6,193 nt of DNA from Caldifarciminota bacterium. GTDB taxonomy: Bacteria; Hydrothermota; Hydrothermia; LBFQ01; DSFT01. Position 1 is the stretch's first letter, and every line of letters begins with the position of its first letter. Positions 1 through 5,470 of the stretch are shown piece after piece. The position numbers were made by a program, and so were the translations under genes. The stretch is from positions 1 through 6,193 of the forward strand of contig WGAQ01000132.1 in NCBI GenBank assembly GCA_015494735.1. Direction: 5' to 3'. The notes below the pieces were generated by a model. It ran no database searches. It was not told the DNA's origin and worked only from the letters and a program-made list of their open reading frames with translations.

Positions 1-240
1 CTCCCCATCCACCCCCACCATACCAACCAAATCCACATCCAGTTCCAGACCCTTCAGATTCATGGCGGTATTGGCCGCCCCTCCCGGGACATCCCTCACC
101 TCCCTCACAGCCACCACGGGTACAGGGGCCTCAGGGGATATGCGGACAGCATCCCCCACGAAGTACCTGTCCAGAATCACATCCCCCACCACCAGCACCC
201 TTCCCGAAACCCCACCGGTTAAGACTTCCCTGAAGTTCAT
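1..240 (-). CDS. hldE: HldE/RfaE-type D-glycero-D-manno-heptose-7-phosphate kinase (PfkB/ribokinase family), N-terminal 80 residues, partial at left edge
   Basis: Reading the minus strand from ATG at 240-238, the frame stays open to base 1, giving 80 residues with no stop. The N-terminal pattern is that of the HldE/RfaE kinase domain: VLVVGDVILDRY (residues 15-26), RISPEAPVPVV (33-43), the substrate-binding PGGAAN (52-57) with TAMNL after it, and VGMVGVDGE (72-80), the usual GxxGxD strand. The family phosphorylates heptose 7-phosphate in the cytoplasm on the route to ADP- or GDP-heptose for LPS core or other surface glycans. The start ATG overlaps the stop of the upstream M50 protease gene (ATGA), so the two are probably co-transcribed and translationally coupled. 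Only weak ribosome-binding complementarity (CTGGTAAT) precedes it. Whether a C-terminal nucleotidyltransferase domain is fused (bifunctional HldE) or absent (HldA) cannot be seen. The PfkB family is certain, and the heptose kinase subfamily very likely from RISPEAPVPVV. Confidence 0.88.
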   Translation of the reverse strand, partial: MNFREVLTGGVSGRVLVVGDVILDRYFVGDAVRISPEAPVPVVAVREVRDVPGGAANTAMNLKGLELDVDLVGMVGVDGE

Positions 241-830
241 ATTACCAGGTCGAAGAGGCCCAGGATAAGATTGACCGCATGGAAGAGATACATGCCCAGG
301 AGATTTCCTCCGAGGAATACCAGGAGAAGGAGGGCGATAAACCCGTAGGTCTCCAATCTCCTGTCGAACATGAGACGGGGAAAGAAGATGGAAGCCACCC
401 TCCATCCGTCCAGAGGTGGAAGGGGAATGAGGTTGAAGACAGCCAGTATCAGGTTTATCCACACATTCCACTTGAGCAGTTCACCCACGGCACCCCCCAG
501 CGGAAGCCACTTTATGAGAGCATAGGAGACGAATGCGATGATTATATTCATAACGGGTCCGGCTATCGCCACGAGGGCCGAATCCCTGACGGGATTTTTG
601 AAGTTGGAAGGATTCACCGGAACGGGTTTTGCCCAACCGAATTTGAACAGTATGAAGGCAAGCAGACCGAGCAAATCTATGTGCTTCAGTGGATTGAGAG
701 TGAGCCTTCCCATCATCTTCGCAGTGGGGTCCCCCAGCCTGTACGCCACGTATGCATGGGCATATTCGTGGAAAGTGAGAGCAATCAGAACCGCCGGAAA
801 CAGATACACGTATTCCATAAAATTGCTCAT
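237..830 (-). CDS. Site-2 protease family (peptidase M50) integral membrane zinc metalloprotease
   Basis: A 197-residue, strongly hydrophobic protein. Residues 21-25 are HEYAH, the HExxH zinc site inside the first membrane segment. The third-ligand motif NLIPLPPLDG lies at 133-142 (Asp141), and GPVMN at 91-95 matches the conserved middle segment. Hydrophobic stretches near 8-30, 52-65, 86-110, 121-138 and 160-195 indicate about five or six membrane segments. There is no PDZ or CBS domain, so this is the compact class of M50 proteins. All catalytic residues are present. The family cuts transmembrane segments of other proteins within the bilayer; the substrate here is unknown. ATG 830 is chosen because a TAAAAT box lies 10 nt upstream; a second in-frame ATG at 818 would remove four residues. 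It is first in a minus-strand operon with the heptose kinase and divergent from yifB across 118 bp. Confidence 0.93.
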   Translation of the reverse strand: MSNFMEYVYLFPAVLIALTFHEYAHAYVAYRLGDPTAKMMGRLTLNPLKHIDLLGLLAFILFKFGWAKPVPVNPSNFKNPVRDSALVAIAGPVMNIIIAFVSYALIKWLPLGGAVGELLKWNVWINLILAVFNLIPLPPLDGWRVASIFFPRLMFDRRLETYGFIALLLLVFLGGNLLGMYLFHAVNLILGLFDLVI

Positions 831-840
831 GACAGGCGAA

Positions 841-846
841 ATTTTA
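841..846 (-). promoter_or_regulatory. -10-like box TAAAAT of the M50 protease operon
   Basis: On the minus strand TAAAAT ends 10 nt before ATG 830. With normal spacing transcription would start near base 834, leaving a leader of about 4 nt. There is no Shine-Dalgarno sequence between box and start and no convincing TTGACA 17 nt upstream. The same box at the same distance precedes ksgA, which is the main support. Confidence 0.5.
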
Positions 847-910
847 CACTTGAGGGCACCCCATCCATAACTGCTTCCGTAAGTTGCTCAAAATCAAACC
901 ATTAAATCCG

Positions 911-942
911 TTAATAAATCGTCAACACCTGCCTCCCATAAT
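911..942 (+). promoter_or_regulatory. yifB promoter, sigma-28-like (TAAA-N15-TCCCATAA), shared with comFC
   Basis: The element contains TAAATCGTCAACAC (915-928) and CCCATAAT (935-942). TAAA at 915-918 is separated by exactly 15 nt from TCCCATAA (934-941), which agrees with the sigma-28 -10 consensus GCCGATAA at six of eight positions. The same element, 26 of 32 bases identical and with identical spacing, stands before comFC at 5471-5502. The box ends 6 nt before the yifB ATG, so the predicted transcript starts at or next to the start codon. The duplication and spacing are seen; the sigma factor is inferred. Confidence 0.62.
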
Positions 943-948
943 TGAGGC

Positions 949-2487
949 ATGTACGCGAGAATCGAGTCGGGAAGCATCATGGGGGTGGAAGGCCTGCCAA
1001 TCGAAATAGAAGTGGACATATCCAGCGGCCTGCCCGGAATGGTAATAGTGGGCCTTCCCGAAACATCCGTAAGGGAATCGAAAGAAAGGGTTCAATCCGC
1101 GATAAAGAATCAGGGTTTTTCGTTGCCGCAGAAGAAGTATAGAATCAACCTGGCCCCCGCAGATATCAGGAAGGAGGGCTCCCTGTTCGATTTGCCCATC
1201 GCCCTGGGAATCCTCTGTGCCCTCGGGCACTGCGATTATACCACATTCTACAGGAAGATTATGGTGGTGGGGGAGCTCTCCCTGGAGGGTAATCTCCGCA
1301 GGGTAAAGGGGATTCTGCCCATAACAATTATGGCAAGGGAATCGGGTTATGAGGGAATAATCGTACCATTCGAAAACAGATTCGAGGCGGGGGCCATAGA
1401 AGGAATAAATGTGTATCCCGTGAAGACACTTAAAGAAGCCATTCAATTCCTCAATGGTCAGATAGAGCTGGAGCCCTTTTCGGAGGAAAGAGCCGCTGCA
1501 CGCGAGGAGGATTACGGGGTGGACATGCAGGATGTCAGGGGGCAGGAGGGGGCGAAGAGAGCACTCGAGATAGCAGTTGCAGGTGGTCATAACGTTTTGA
1601 TGGTGGGTCCGCCCGGCAGCGGTAAGACGATGCTGGCAAGGCGGGTGCCCACTATAATGCCTCCCATGTCTCTGGAAGAATCTCTCGAGACCACCAGGAT
1701 ATATTCGGTGGCAGGATTGGTAAATGGAAATATCATTACCACTCGCCCCTTCCGGAGCCCCCACCACTCCATATCGGATGTGGGCCTCATAGGAGGGGGA
1801 AGCAGATTCTCCCCCGGAGAGGTGTCTCTGGCCCACAACGGGGTTCTGTTCCTCGACGAAATGCCAGAATTTTCCCGCAGGGCTCTGGAGGTCCTGCGCC
1901 AGCCCCTTGAGGACGGCTTCGTGGTGATATCCAGGGCCGGATACAAGGTCACCATACCGGCAAGGTTCATGCTCATAGGGGCCATGAATCCATGTCCATG
2001 CGGTTACTTCGGATACGAGCATCAGAAGTGCAAGTGCACCATAAATCAGATAAAGAACTATCAGGGAAGGATTTCCGGACCCCTCCTCGACAGGATAGAC
2101 ATACACATCGATGTCCCCTCCATTCCATACGAAGAATTGCAGAAGAGGCCCCCGGGTGAATCCTCCCGCCAGATACGGGAGAGGGTGATGGAGGCCCGCA
2201 AAATTCAGGAGAGGAGATTCCGGGACAGGGCCATCAACTTCAATGCCCACATGGGCGAGAGGGAGATAAGGGAGTTCTGTAAACTGGACGAGGCCGGACA
2301 CAATCTGCTCGCGGGGGCAATGGAGAGGTTCGGATTCTCTTCCAGAGCGGTCAGGAGGATTCTGAAGGTGGCCAGGACGATAGCAGACTTGGAAGGGAGC
2401 GATAGAATCAGGGTTCACCATCTGGCGGAGGCCATAAACTACAGGATAGTGGACAAACTCTCCCTGACCAGCATCATGTTCGTCTGA
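949..2487 (+). CDS. comM: YifB/ComM family Mg-chelatase-like AAA+ ATPase
   Basis: A full-length protein of 512 residues, close to the usual 500-510. It opens with the family signature (MYARIESGSIMGVEG, then EVDISSGLPGMVIVGLPE around 21-38), a Lon-protease-like ChlI domain to about residue 142. The AAA+ core follows, with Walker A GPPGSGKT at 220-227, FRSPHHSIS near 268, Walker B VLFLDE at 299-304 and GPLLDRID after residue 378. A Cys cluster (Cys349, Cys351, Cys361, Cys363, beginning NPCPCG) may bind a metal; many family members have it. The C-terminal Mg-chelatase helical domain covers about 400-500. ComM proteins are hexameric helicases that drive branch migration when incoming DNA recombines during natural transformation. 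YifB orthologues occur in many species without known competence, so the role here is inferred. No usable ribosome binding site is present: GAGG at 944-947 is 1 nt from the ATG, so the mRNA is probably leaderless. Confidence 0.95.
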   Translation: MYARIESGSIMGVEGLPIEIEVDISSGLPGMVIVGLPETSVRESKERVQSAIKNQGFSLPQKKYRINLAPADIRKEGSLFDLPIALGILCALGHCDYTTFYRKIMVVGELSLEGNLRRVKGILPITIMARESGYEGIIVPFENRFEAGAIEGINVYPVKTLKEAIQFLNGQIELEPFSEERAAAREEDYGVDMQDVRGQEGAKRALEIAVAGGHNVLMVGPPGSGKTMLARRVPTIMPPMSLEESLETTRIYSVAGLVNGNIITTRPFRSPHHSISDVGLIGGGSRFSPGEVSLAHNGVLFLDEMPEFSRRALEVLRQPLEDGFVVISRAGYKVTIPARFMLIGAMNPCPCGYFGYEHQKCKCTINQIKNYQGRISGPLLDRIDIHIDVPSIPYEELQKRPPGESSRQIRERVMEARKIQERRFRDRAINFNAHMGEREIREFCKLDEAGHNLLAGAMERFGFSSRAVRRILKVARTIADLEGSDRIRVHHLAEAINYRIVDKLSLTSIMFV

Positions 2488-3361
2488 GAAATTCCAGAAG
2501 CTGCTGGAAGGTCTCCTGCCTTCCTCCCCTCCTTCCTTCTATCTTCTTCAAAAAGGTCTTCTGACGGCGGGCGAAATCCTTCGTATCCCTTATGGTATCC
2601 TCTATGGCCCTCTCTAGGGTAATCTTCCCCTCCAGATACGGGATGAATTCGAAGTAATCGATGGTCTTTCTGAGGGCCACGGCATCAGGCCCATACCTCT
2701 CCACCAGACTCCTCACCTCCTCCAGAAGGCCCTCCTCCAGCATATCGTAAACCCGCTTTTCGATGGAGAAGTACAGTTCTCTGACCGGAATGGACAGGAC
2801 GAAGACCTCGTACCGAAAAGAGGGAGGCACGAAGCGCTCGCGGGACACCTCATCGAATGACTTTCCGGCCACGAGCACCACGTAAAGGGACCTCAGTATC
2901 CTGAATCTGTCGGAAGGATGAATCTGCGATGCCCTCCGGGGGTCCCTCTCGAGAAGGAGGCGATACAGCTCCGGTGTCTCCATGGACTCCAGTTCACGGA
3001 TGAGGGAATCCGGAACGGGGGGATAGTCGCTCAACCCCTCCATCAGAGCCCTTATGTAGAAGATGGTCCCTCCCTCCACCAGAACCCGTTTTCCCCCGGA
3101 TACGGCTTTCGCTATCTCCTCCTCCGCCCTCCTGTAGTAGCGCCAGACATTGTACTGCTCATCCGGTTCCACAAGGTCCAGCATCCTGTACCTGTCCCTG
3201 CACGGGTAATGGGGCTTGGCAGTTCCGATATCCATATACCTGTAAATCTTTCTGGAATCGGCGGAGATGACCACCAGATCGTCGAATTCCTCCACCAGTC
3301 TGCATGCGATATCCGTCTTTCCGGAAGCAGTCTGCCCTGTGAGGATGGGGATTCTTTTCAA
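2474..3361 (-). CDS. miaA: tRNA dimethylallyltransferase (tRNA A37 isopentenyltransferase)
   Basis: A 295-residue protein transferring dimethylallyl from DMAPP to N6 of A37 in tRNAs that read UNN codons. From the TTG at 3361-3359 it begins MKRIPILTGQTASGKT, with P-loop GQTASGKT at 9-16, then SADSRKIYRYMDIGTAKP at 33-50, the family DMAPP/tRNA motif. VLVEGGTIFYIRAL, DRFRILRSL and YLEGKITLERAIEDT...FARRQKTFLKKI follow in the normal order. Some positions diverge from common family sequences: GGTIFYI for GGTGLYI and TIDYFEF where IGYKE is common. No ATG is available. TTG 3361 is preferred because the TAAACT box lies 7 nt before it; the upstream TTG at 3367-3365 (two more residues) falls inside the conserved TTTTGCA downstream of that box. 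The 3' end overlaps yifB by 14 bp in convergent orientation. Confidence 0.93.
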   Translation of the reverse strand: MKRIPILTGQTASGKTDIACRLVEEFDDLVVISADSRKIYRYMDIGTAKPHYPCRDRYRMLDLVEPDEQYNVWRYYRRAEEEIAKAVSGGKRVLVEGGTIFYIRALMEGLSDYPPVPDSLIRELESMETPELYRLLLERDPRRASQIHPSDRFRILRSLYVVLVAGKSFDEVSRERFVPPSFRYEVFVLSIPVRELYFSIEKRVYDMLEEGLLEEVRSLVERYGPDAVALRKTIDYFEFIPYLEGKITLERAIEDTIRDTKDFARRQKTFLKKIEGRRGGRQETFQQLLEFLRRT

Positions 3362-3375
3362 CTGCAAAAGTTTAA
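3362..3375 (-). promoter_or_regulatory. miaA promoter core, TTAAACTTTTGCAG
   Basis: Read on the minus strand, TTAAACTTTTGCA (3375-3363) is identical over 13 bases to the sequence before map (4648-4660). TAAACT (3374-3369) serves as the -10-like box and puts the predicted transcription start next to TTG 3361, giving a leaderless mRNA. There is no recognisable -35. It lies back to back with the ksgA box, with 27 bp between the two -10 elements. Confidence 0.5.
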
Positions 3376-3400
3376 CGTAGAGTCCTCCTGTCGGGCAGAA

Positions 3401-3417
3401 TTAAAATTTTTGGACTC
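3401..3417 (+). promoter_or_regulatory. ksgA promoter core with TAAAAT box, leaderless type
   Basis: TAAAAT at 3402-3407 ends 10 nt before the ksgA ATG, predicting a leader of about 4 nt. The 20 bases ending in ATG match those before map at 17 of 20 positions (TTAAAATTTTTGGACTCATG against TTTAAACTTTTGCACTCATG). No Shine-Dalgarno sequence is present. Confidence 0.52.
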
Positions 3418-4149
3418 ATGGTCCAGTTCAGTCAGGTCTTCCTCAGGGACCCGGAATACATAGAGAAGATTGTCTCCGCCCTGACGGAGGACCGGTCCCT
3501 CATGGTATTCGTGGAGGTGGGGCCTGGCGAGGGGGTGATAACCAAGGAGCTACTGAAGAGGGGGGCCACAGTCCATGCCATAGAGGTGGACCTCAGACTC
3601 GTGGATAGACTGAAGAAGGACCTGGAACTCAAACTGGTCATGAACAGGAGATTCTTTCTGTACCATGCCGATTTCCTGAAATTCGACCTGCGGCAACTCC
3701 CCTCCCCCATACGATTCTTCTCCAACCTGCCCTATGCCATAACCTCCGATGCCATACACAGGATTATCAATTACAGGGACATGTTCCACGACGTTCACCT
3801 GCTCCTGCAGAAGGAAGTGGTAGATAAACTGCTATCCGGCAACTCCTATCTCTCCCTCTGGACCGGCTATCACTTCGATGTGGAAAGACTCTTCAACGTC
3901 CCCCGCTCGGCATTTCACCCCACCCCGAAAGTGCACTCCTCCTTCGTGCGCATGAAACCCAGGGATAGGATGCTTGATGAGCGGGGAGAAAAGATTCTAA
4001 AGCGCATACTGAAGCAATCTTTCAAAAACAGAAGGAAAAAGTTAAAGAATGCCCTCACCGGCTTTAAAATTCCACAGGAGATGTCCGAAAGGAGGCCGGA
4101 GGAACTCCGCCTGGAGGATTTCATTCGCATAGCGGAGGTCAACGTATGA
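3418..4149 (+). CDS. ksgA: 16S rRNA (adenine1518-N6/adenine1519-N6)-dimethyltransferase, N-terminally short
   Basis: A 243-residue SAM-dependent methyltransferase of the KsgA/Dim1 family, which dimethylates two adjacent adenines in the 3' terminal hairpin of 16S rRNA during small-subunit assembly. Visible motifs are FLRDPEYIEKIV (8-19), SAM motif I VEVGPGEG (32-39), acidic AIEVD (54-58), the ADF loop (84-86) and catalytic NLPY (103-106). The C-terminal rRNA-binding part contains FHPTPKVHSSFVRM and QSFKNRRKKLKNAL. The protein is about 30 residues shorter than E. coli KsgA. Its first motif reads SQVFL where the family has GQNFL or GQHFL, and the basic residues that usually precede it are missing. 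Upstream in-frame codons offer no ATG, GTG or TTG within about 30 nt, so the short start seems real. The stop overlaps the psiE-like start (ATGA). An Erm-type 23S methylase is unlikely given the FxPxPKVxS motif. Confidence 0.9.
   Translation: MVQFSQVFLRDPEYIEKIVSALTEDRSLMVFVEVGPGEGVITKELLKRGATVHAIEVDLRLVDRLKKDLELKLVMNRRFFLYHADFLKFDLRQLPSPIRFFSNLPYAITSDAIHRIINYRDMFHDVHLLLQKEVVDKLLSGNSYLSLWTGYHFDVERLFNVPRSAFHPTPKVHSSFVRMKPRDRMLDERGEKILKRILKQSFKNRRKKLKNALTGFKIPQEMSERRPEELRLEDFIRIAEVNV
4134..4139 (+). promoter_or_regulatory. Shine-Dalgarno GGAGGT of the PsiE-family gene
   Basis: GGAGGT lies 6 nt before ATG 4146, inside the end of ksgA. It is a canonical anti-16S match at ideal spacing and decides the start at 4146 over the in-frame ATG at 4182. 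It shows that the organism has conventional ribosome recognition, in contrast to the first genes of its transcripts, which lack any such site. Confidence 0.8.
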
Positions 4150-4637
4150 AGATAAGCGACCTGGCAGTTAGAAAAGGCATAATGAAGATTTACCGGATCA
4201 CCATCCACAGCATCTTCTACTTCGTAATCATCACCCTGCTCATAGCCCTCTTCATAGGTGTAATCCGGACCACTCTTAATCTTCTGGTTCTGGCAGGGGA
4301 AAACGACCTGATGACCGGTTTCAAGGAATTCATAAGCGCCATCCTTTACATAATAGTCATTATCGAACTGGTCAAGGTCTTCGTGGAGTACTTCGAATAC
4401 GAAAGGGTGAGGCTGGGAATACTGACGGAGGTAATAATCGCCTTCACCCTCAGGGAGATGATTCTGAAGGTGTTCGAGATGAATGTGAGCGGTCTGGACA
4501 TCTTCTTCTGGAGCATAGCCATATTCGCCCTCATCGGAGGAAGGGTCCTTATACTGTACTTCAATCTGGACAAGAGCGAATCCCCCTACGTGAGGAAGAT
4601 TCGTCGCACCCTCACAAGGACATCCTCTTCCAGTTGA
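4146..4637 (+). CDS. PsiE-like (phosphate-starvation-inducible E family) four-helix membrane protein
   Basis: A 163-residue membrane protein with four hydrophobic segments at about 20-40, 62-83, 92-112 and 118-139, a basic N-terminus (KISDLAVRKGIMKIYR) and a basic, Ser/Thr-rich tail. Acidic and basic residues lie within the helices (Glu74, Glu95, Arg103, Glu104), with the arrangement VIIELVKVFVEYF, then EVIIAFTLREMILKVFE. This pattern matches the PsiE family by memory, not by a search. The molecular function of the family is not established; E. coli psiE responds to phosphate starvation. The ATGA overlap with ksgA and the GGAGGT site indicate co-transcription and coupling with an rRNA methylase gene. 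The start of map follows 26 bp after the stop. The four-helix membrane topology is secure; the family name is less so. Confidence 0.75.
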   Translation: MKISDLAVRKGIMKIYRITIHSIFYFVIITLLIALFIGVIRTTLNLLVLAGENDLMTGFKEFISAILYIIVIIELVKVFVEYFEYERVRLGILTEVIIAFTLREMILKVFEMNVSGLDIFFWSIAIFALIGGRVLILYFNLDKSESPYVRKIRRTLTRTSSSS

Positions 4638-4646
4638 GACTCCCCA

Positions 4647-4663
4647 TTTAAACTTTTGCACTC
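4647..4663 (+). promoter_or_regulatory. map promoter core, TTTAAACTTTTGCACTC
   Basis: TAAACT (4649-4654) ends 9 nt before ATG 4664. The stretch repeats the ksgA start region at 17 of 20 positions and the miaA start region over 13 exact bases. It lies in the 26-bp gap after the PsiE-family gene, so map probably has its own leaderless transcript in addition to any read-through from ksgA. No Shine-Dalgarno sequence is present. Confidence 0.5.
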
Positions 4664-5419
4664 ATGATTATACTGAAGCAGGAATCCGAAATCGAGCAGA
4701 TGAGGAAAGGGGGAAGGATAATAGCCCGATTCTTCCAGGAAGTCAGAGAATTGATCAAACCCGGAGTCCCCGGAGATGAGATAGACGAATTCGCGAGAAA
4801 ATTCATAACCTCTAACGGGGGATATCCCTCATTCCTGAACTACAGAGGCTATCCGGCCAGCATCTGCCTGTCGATCAACGATGAGGTGGTGCATGGAATC
4901 CCCTTCGGAAAGAGGATTCCAGAAGTGGGTCTCGTGAAGATAGACGTGGGTGTAAAATACGGATGCTGCCACGTGGATTCGGCATTCACCTTCGTGGTGG
5001 GAGATATACCGGAAAGGGCGAAGAAGCTGGTGGAGATAACGAAGAAGGCCCTCGAGGAGGGGATAAAAGCCGCGAAGAAGGGGAACAGGGTTTCGGACAT
5101 ATCCCGGGCGGTGGAGAAGACTGTAAAGCCGTACAAATTCGGAATAATACGGAAGCTGGTGGGACACGGTGTGGGATTCGACCTCCACGAGGACCCGGAA
5201 ATACCCAACTACGTATCCAGAAAAGCCTACGACCCGATACTGAAACCCGGCATGACCTTCGCCATAGAACCCATGATTACCCTGGGCACCCACAAGATAA
5301 AGGAGATGCCCGATGGGTGGACCATAAAGACAGCAGATGGCTCATGGGCAGCCCACTTCGAACACACAGTGGCCATAACGGAGAAGGAAACCATAGTGCT
5401 GACCTCCCCGCAGGATTGA
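4664..5419 (+). CDS. map: Type I methionine aminopeptidase
   Basis: A 251-residue cytosolic metalloprotease removing the initiator methionine from nascent proteins. It has the pita-bread fold motifs and all five metal ligands at the expected spacing: Asp94 (VKIDVG), Asp105 (HVDSA), His168 (GHGVG), Glu202 (FAIEPM) and Glu233 (HFEHTV). The substrate-pocket histidines are His77 (NDEVVHGIP) and His175 (LHEDP). Length and the absence of the type II insert identify type I; there is no N-terminal zinc-finger extension. Unusual is YGCCHVDSA at 99-107, where most relatives have a GYHGD-type sequence: two adjacent cysteines sit just before the second metal ligand. The start ATG is fixed by the promoter box and by the family N-terminus (ILKQESEIEQMRKGGRI). 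Confidence 0.96.
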   Translation: MIILKQESEIEQMRKGGRIIARFFQEVRELIKPGVPGDEIDEFARKFITSNGGYPSFLNYRGYPASICLSINDEVVHGIPFGKRIPEVGLVKIDVGVKYGCCHVDSAFTFVVGDIPERAKKLVEITKKALEEGIKAAKKGNRVSDISRAVEKTVKPYKFGIIRKLVGHGVGFDLHEDPEIPNYVSRKAYDPILKPGMTFAIEPMITLGTHKIKEMPDGWTIKTADGSWAAHFEHTVAITEKETIVLTSPQD

Positions 5420-5456
5420 AGCACAAAATATCAAATTAATAAAACCCTCATCTGTA

Positions 5457-5469
5457 GCCCGATTCGGGC
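5457..5469 (+). repeat. Perfect inverted repeat GCCCG-ATT-CGGGC between map and comFC
   Basis: Five paired bases flank a 3-nt loop, 37 nt after the map stop and directly before the comFC promoter element. It could be a short map terminator, although no T-run follows, or an operator for comFC. No similar palindrome precedes the yifB copy of the promoter, so it is specific to this site. Confidence 0.45.
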
Positions 5470-5470
5470 G

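Noticed and set aside
279..905. Plus-strand open frame of 208 codons opposite the M50 protease gene
   Set aside because: The opposite strand encodes an intact HExxH and LDG protease. The antisense translation is Glu/Gln/His-rich with no motif.
911..919. TTAATAAAT and TATATAAAT (5471-5479) as archaeal TATA boxes
   Set aside because: They would centre about 34-37 nt before the starts, the other genes have no AT-rich box near -26, and the gene set is bacterial.
902..926. Minus-strand TTGACG (926-921) as a -35 for the protease operon
   Set aside because: No -10-like hexamer lies 16-18 nt downstream, and the same bases belong to a plus-strand element duplicated before comFC.
944..947. GAGG before the yifB ATG as a Shine-Dalgarno site
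   Set aside because: Only 1 nt separates it from the ATG, too close to function in the usual way.
922..2421. Long open frame (499 codons) on the minus strand opposite yifB
   Set aside because: It is a codon-bias shadow of a clear YifB gene. Its translation is rich in His, Tyr, Gly and Pro with no recognisable domain.
2492..2509. Hairpin TTCCAG-AAGCTG-CTGGAA just after the yifB stop
   Set aside because: It is a 6-bp stem inside the miaA coding sequence, without a T-run. A terminator role is possible but not supported.
3915..4661. Minus-strand open frame of 248 codons opposite the ksgA end and psiE-like gene
   Set aside because: It spans two well-supported plus-strand genes and reads as the complement of membrane-helix codons (Tyr/Glu/Asp-rich).
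4963..5439. Plus-strand open frame of 158 codons inside map
   Set aside because: It is a shifted frame within a complete methionine aminopeptidase and has no family features.
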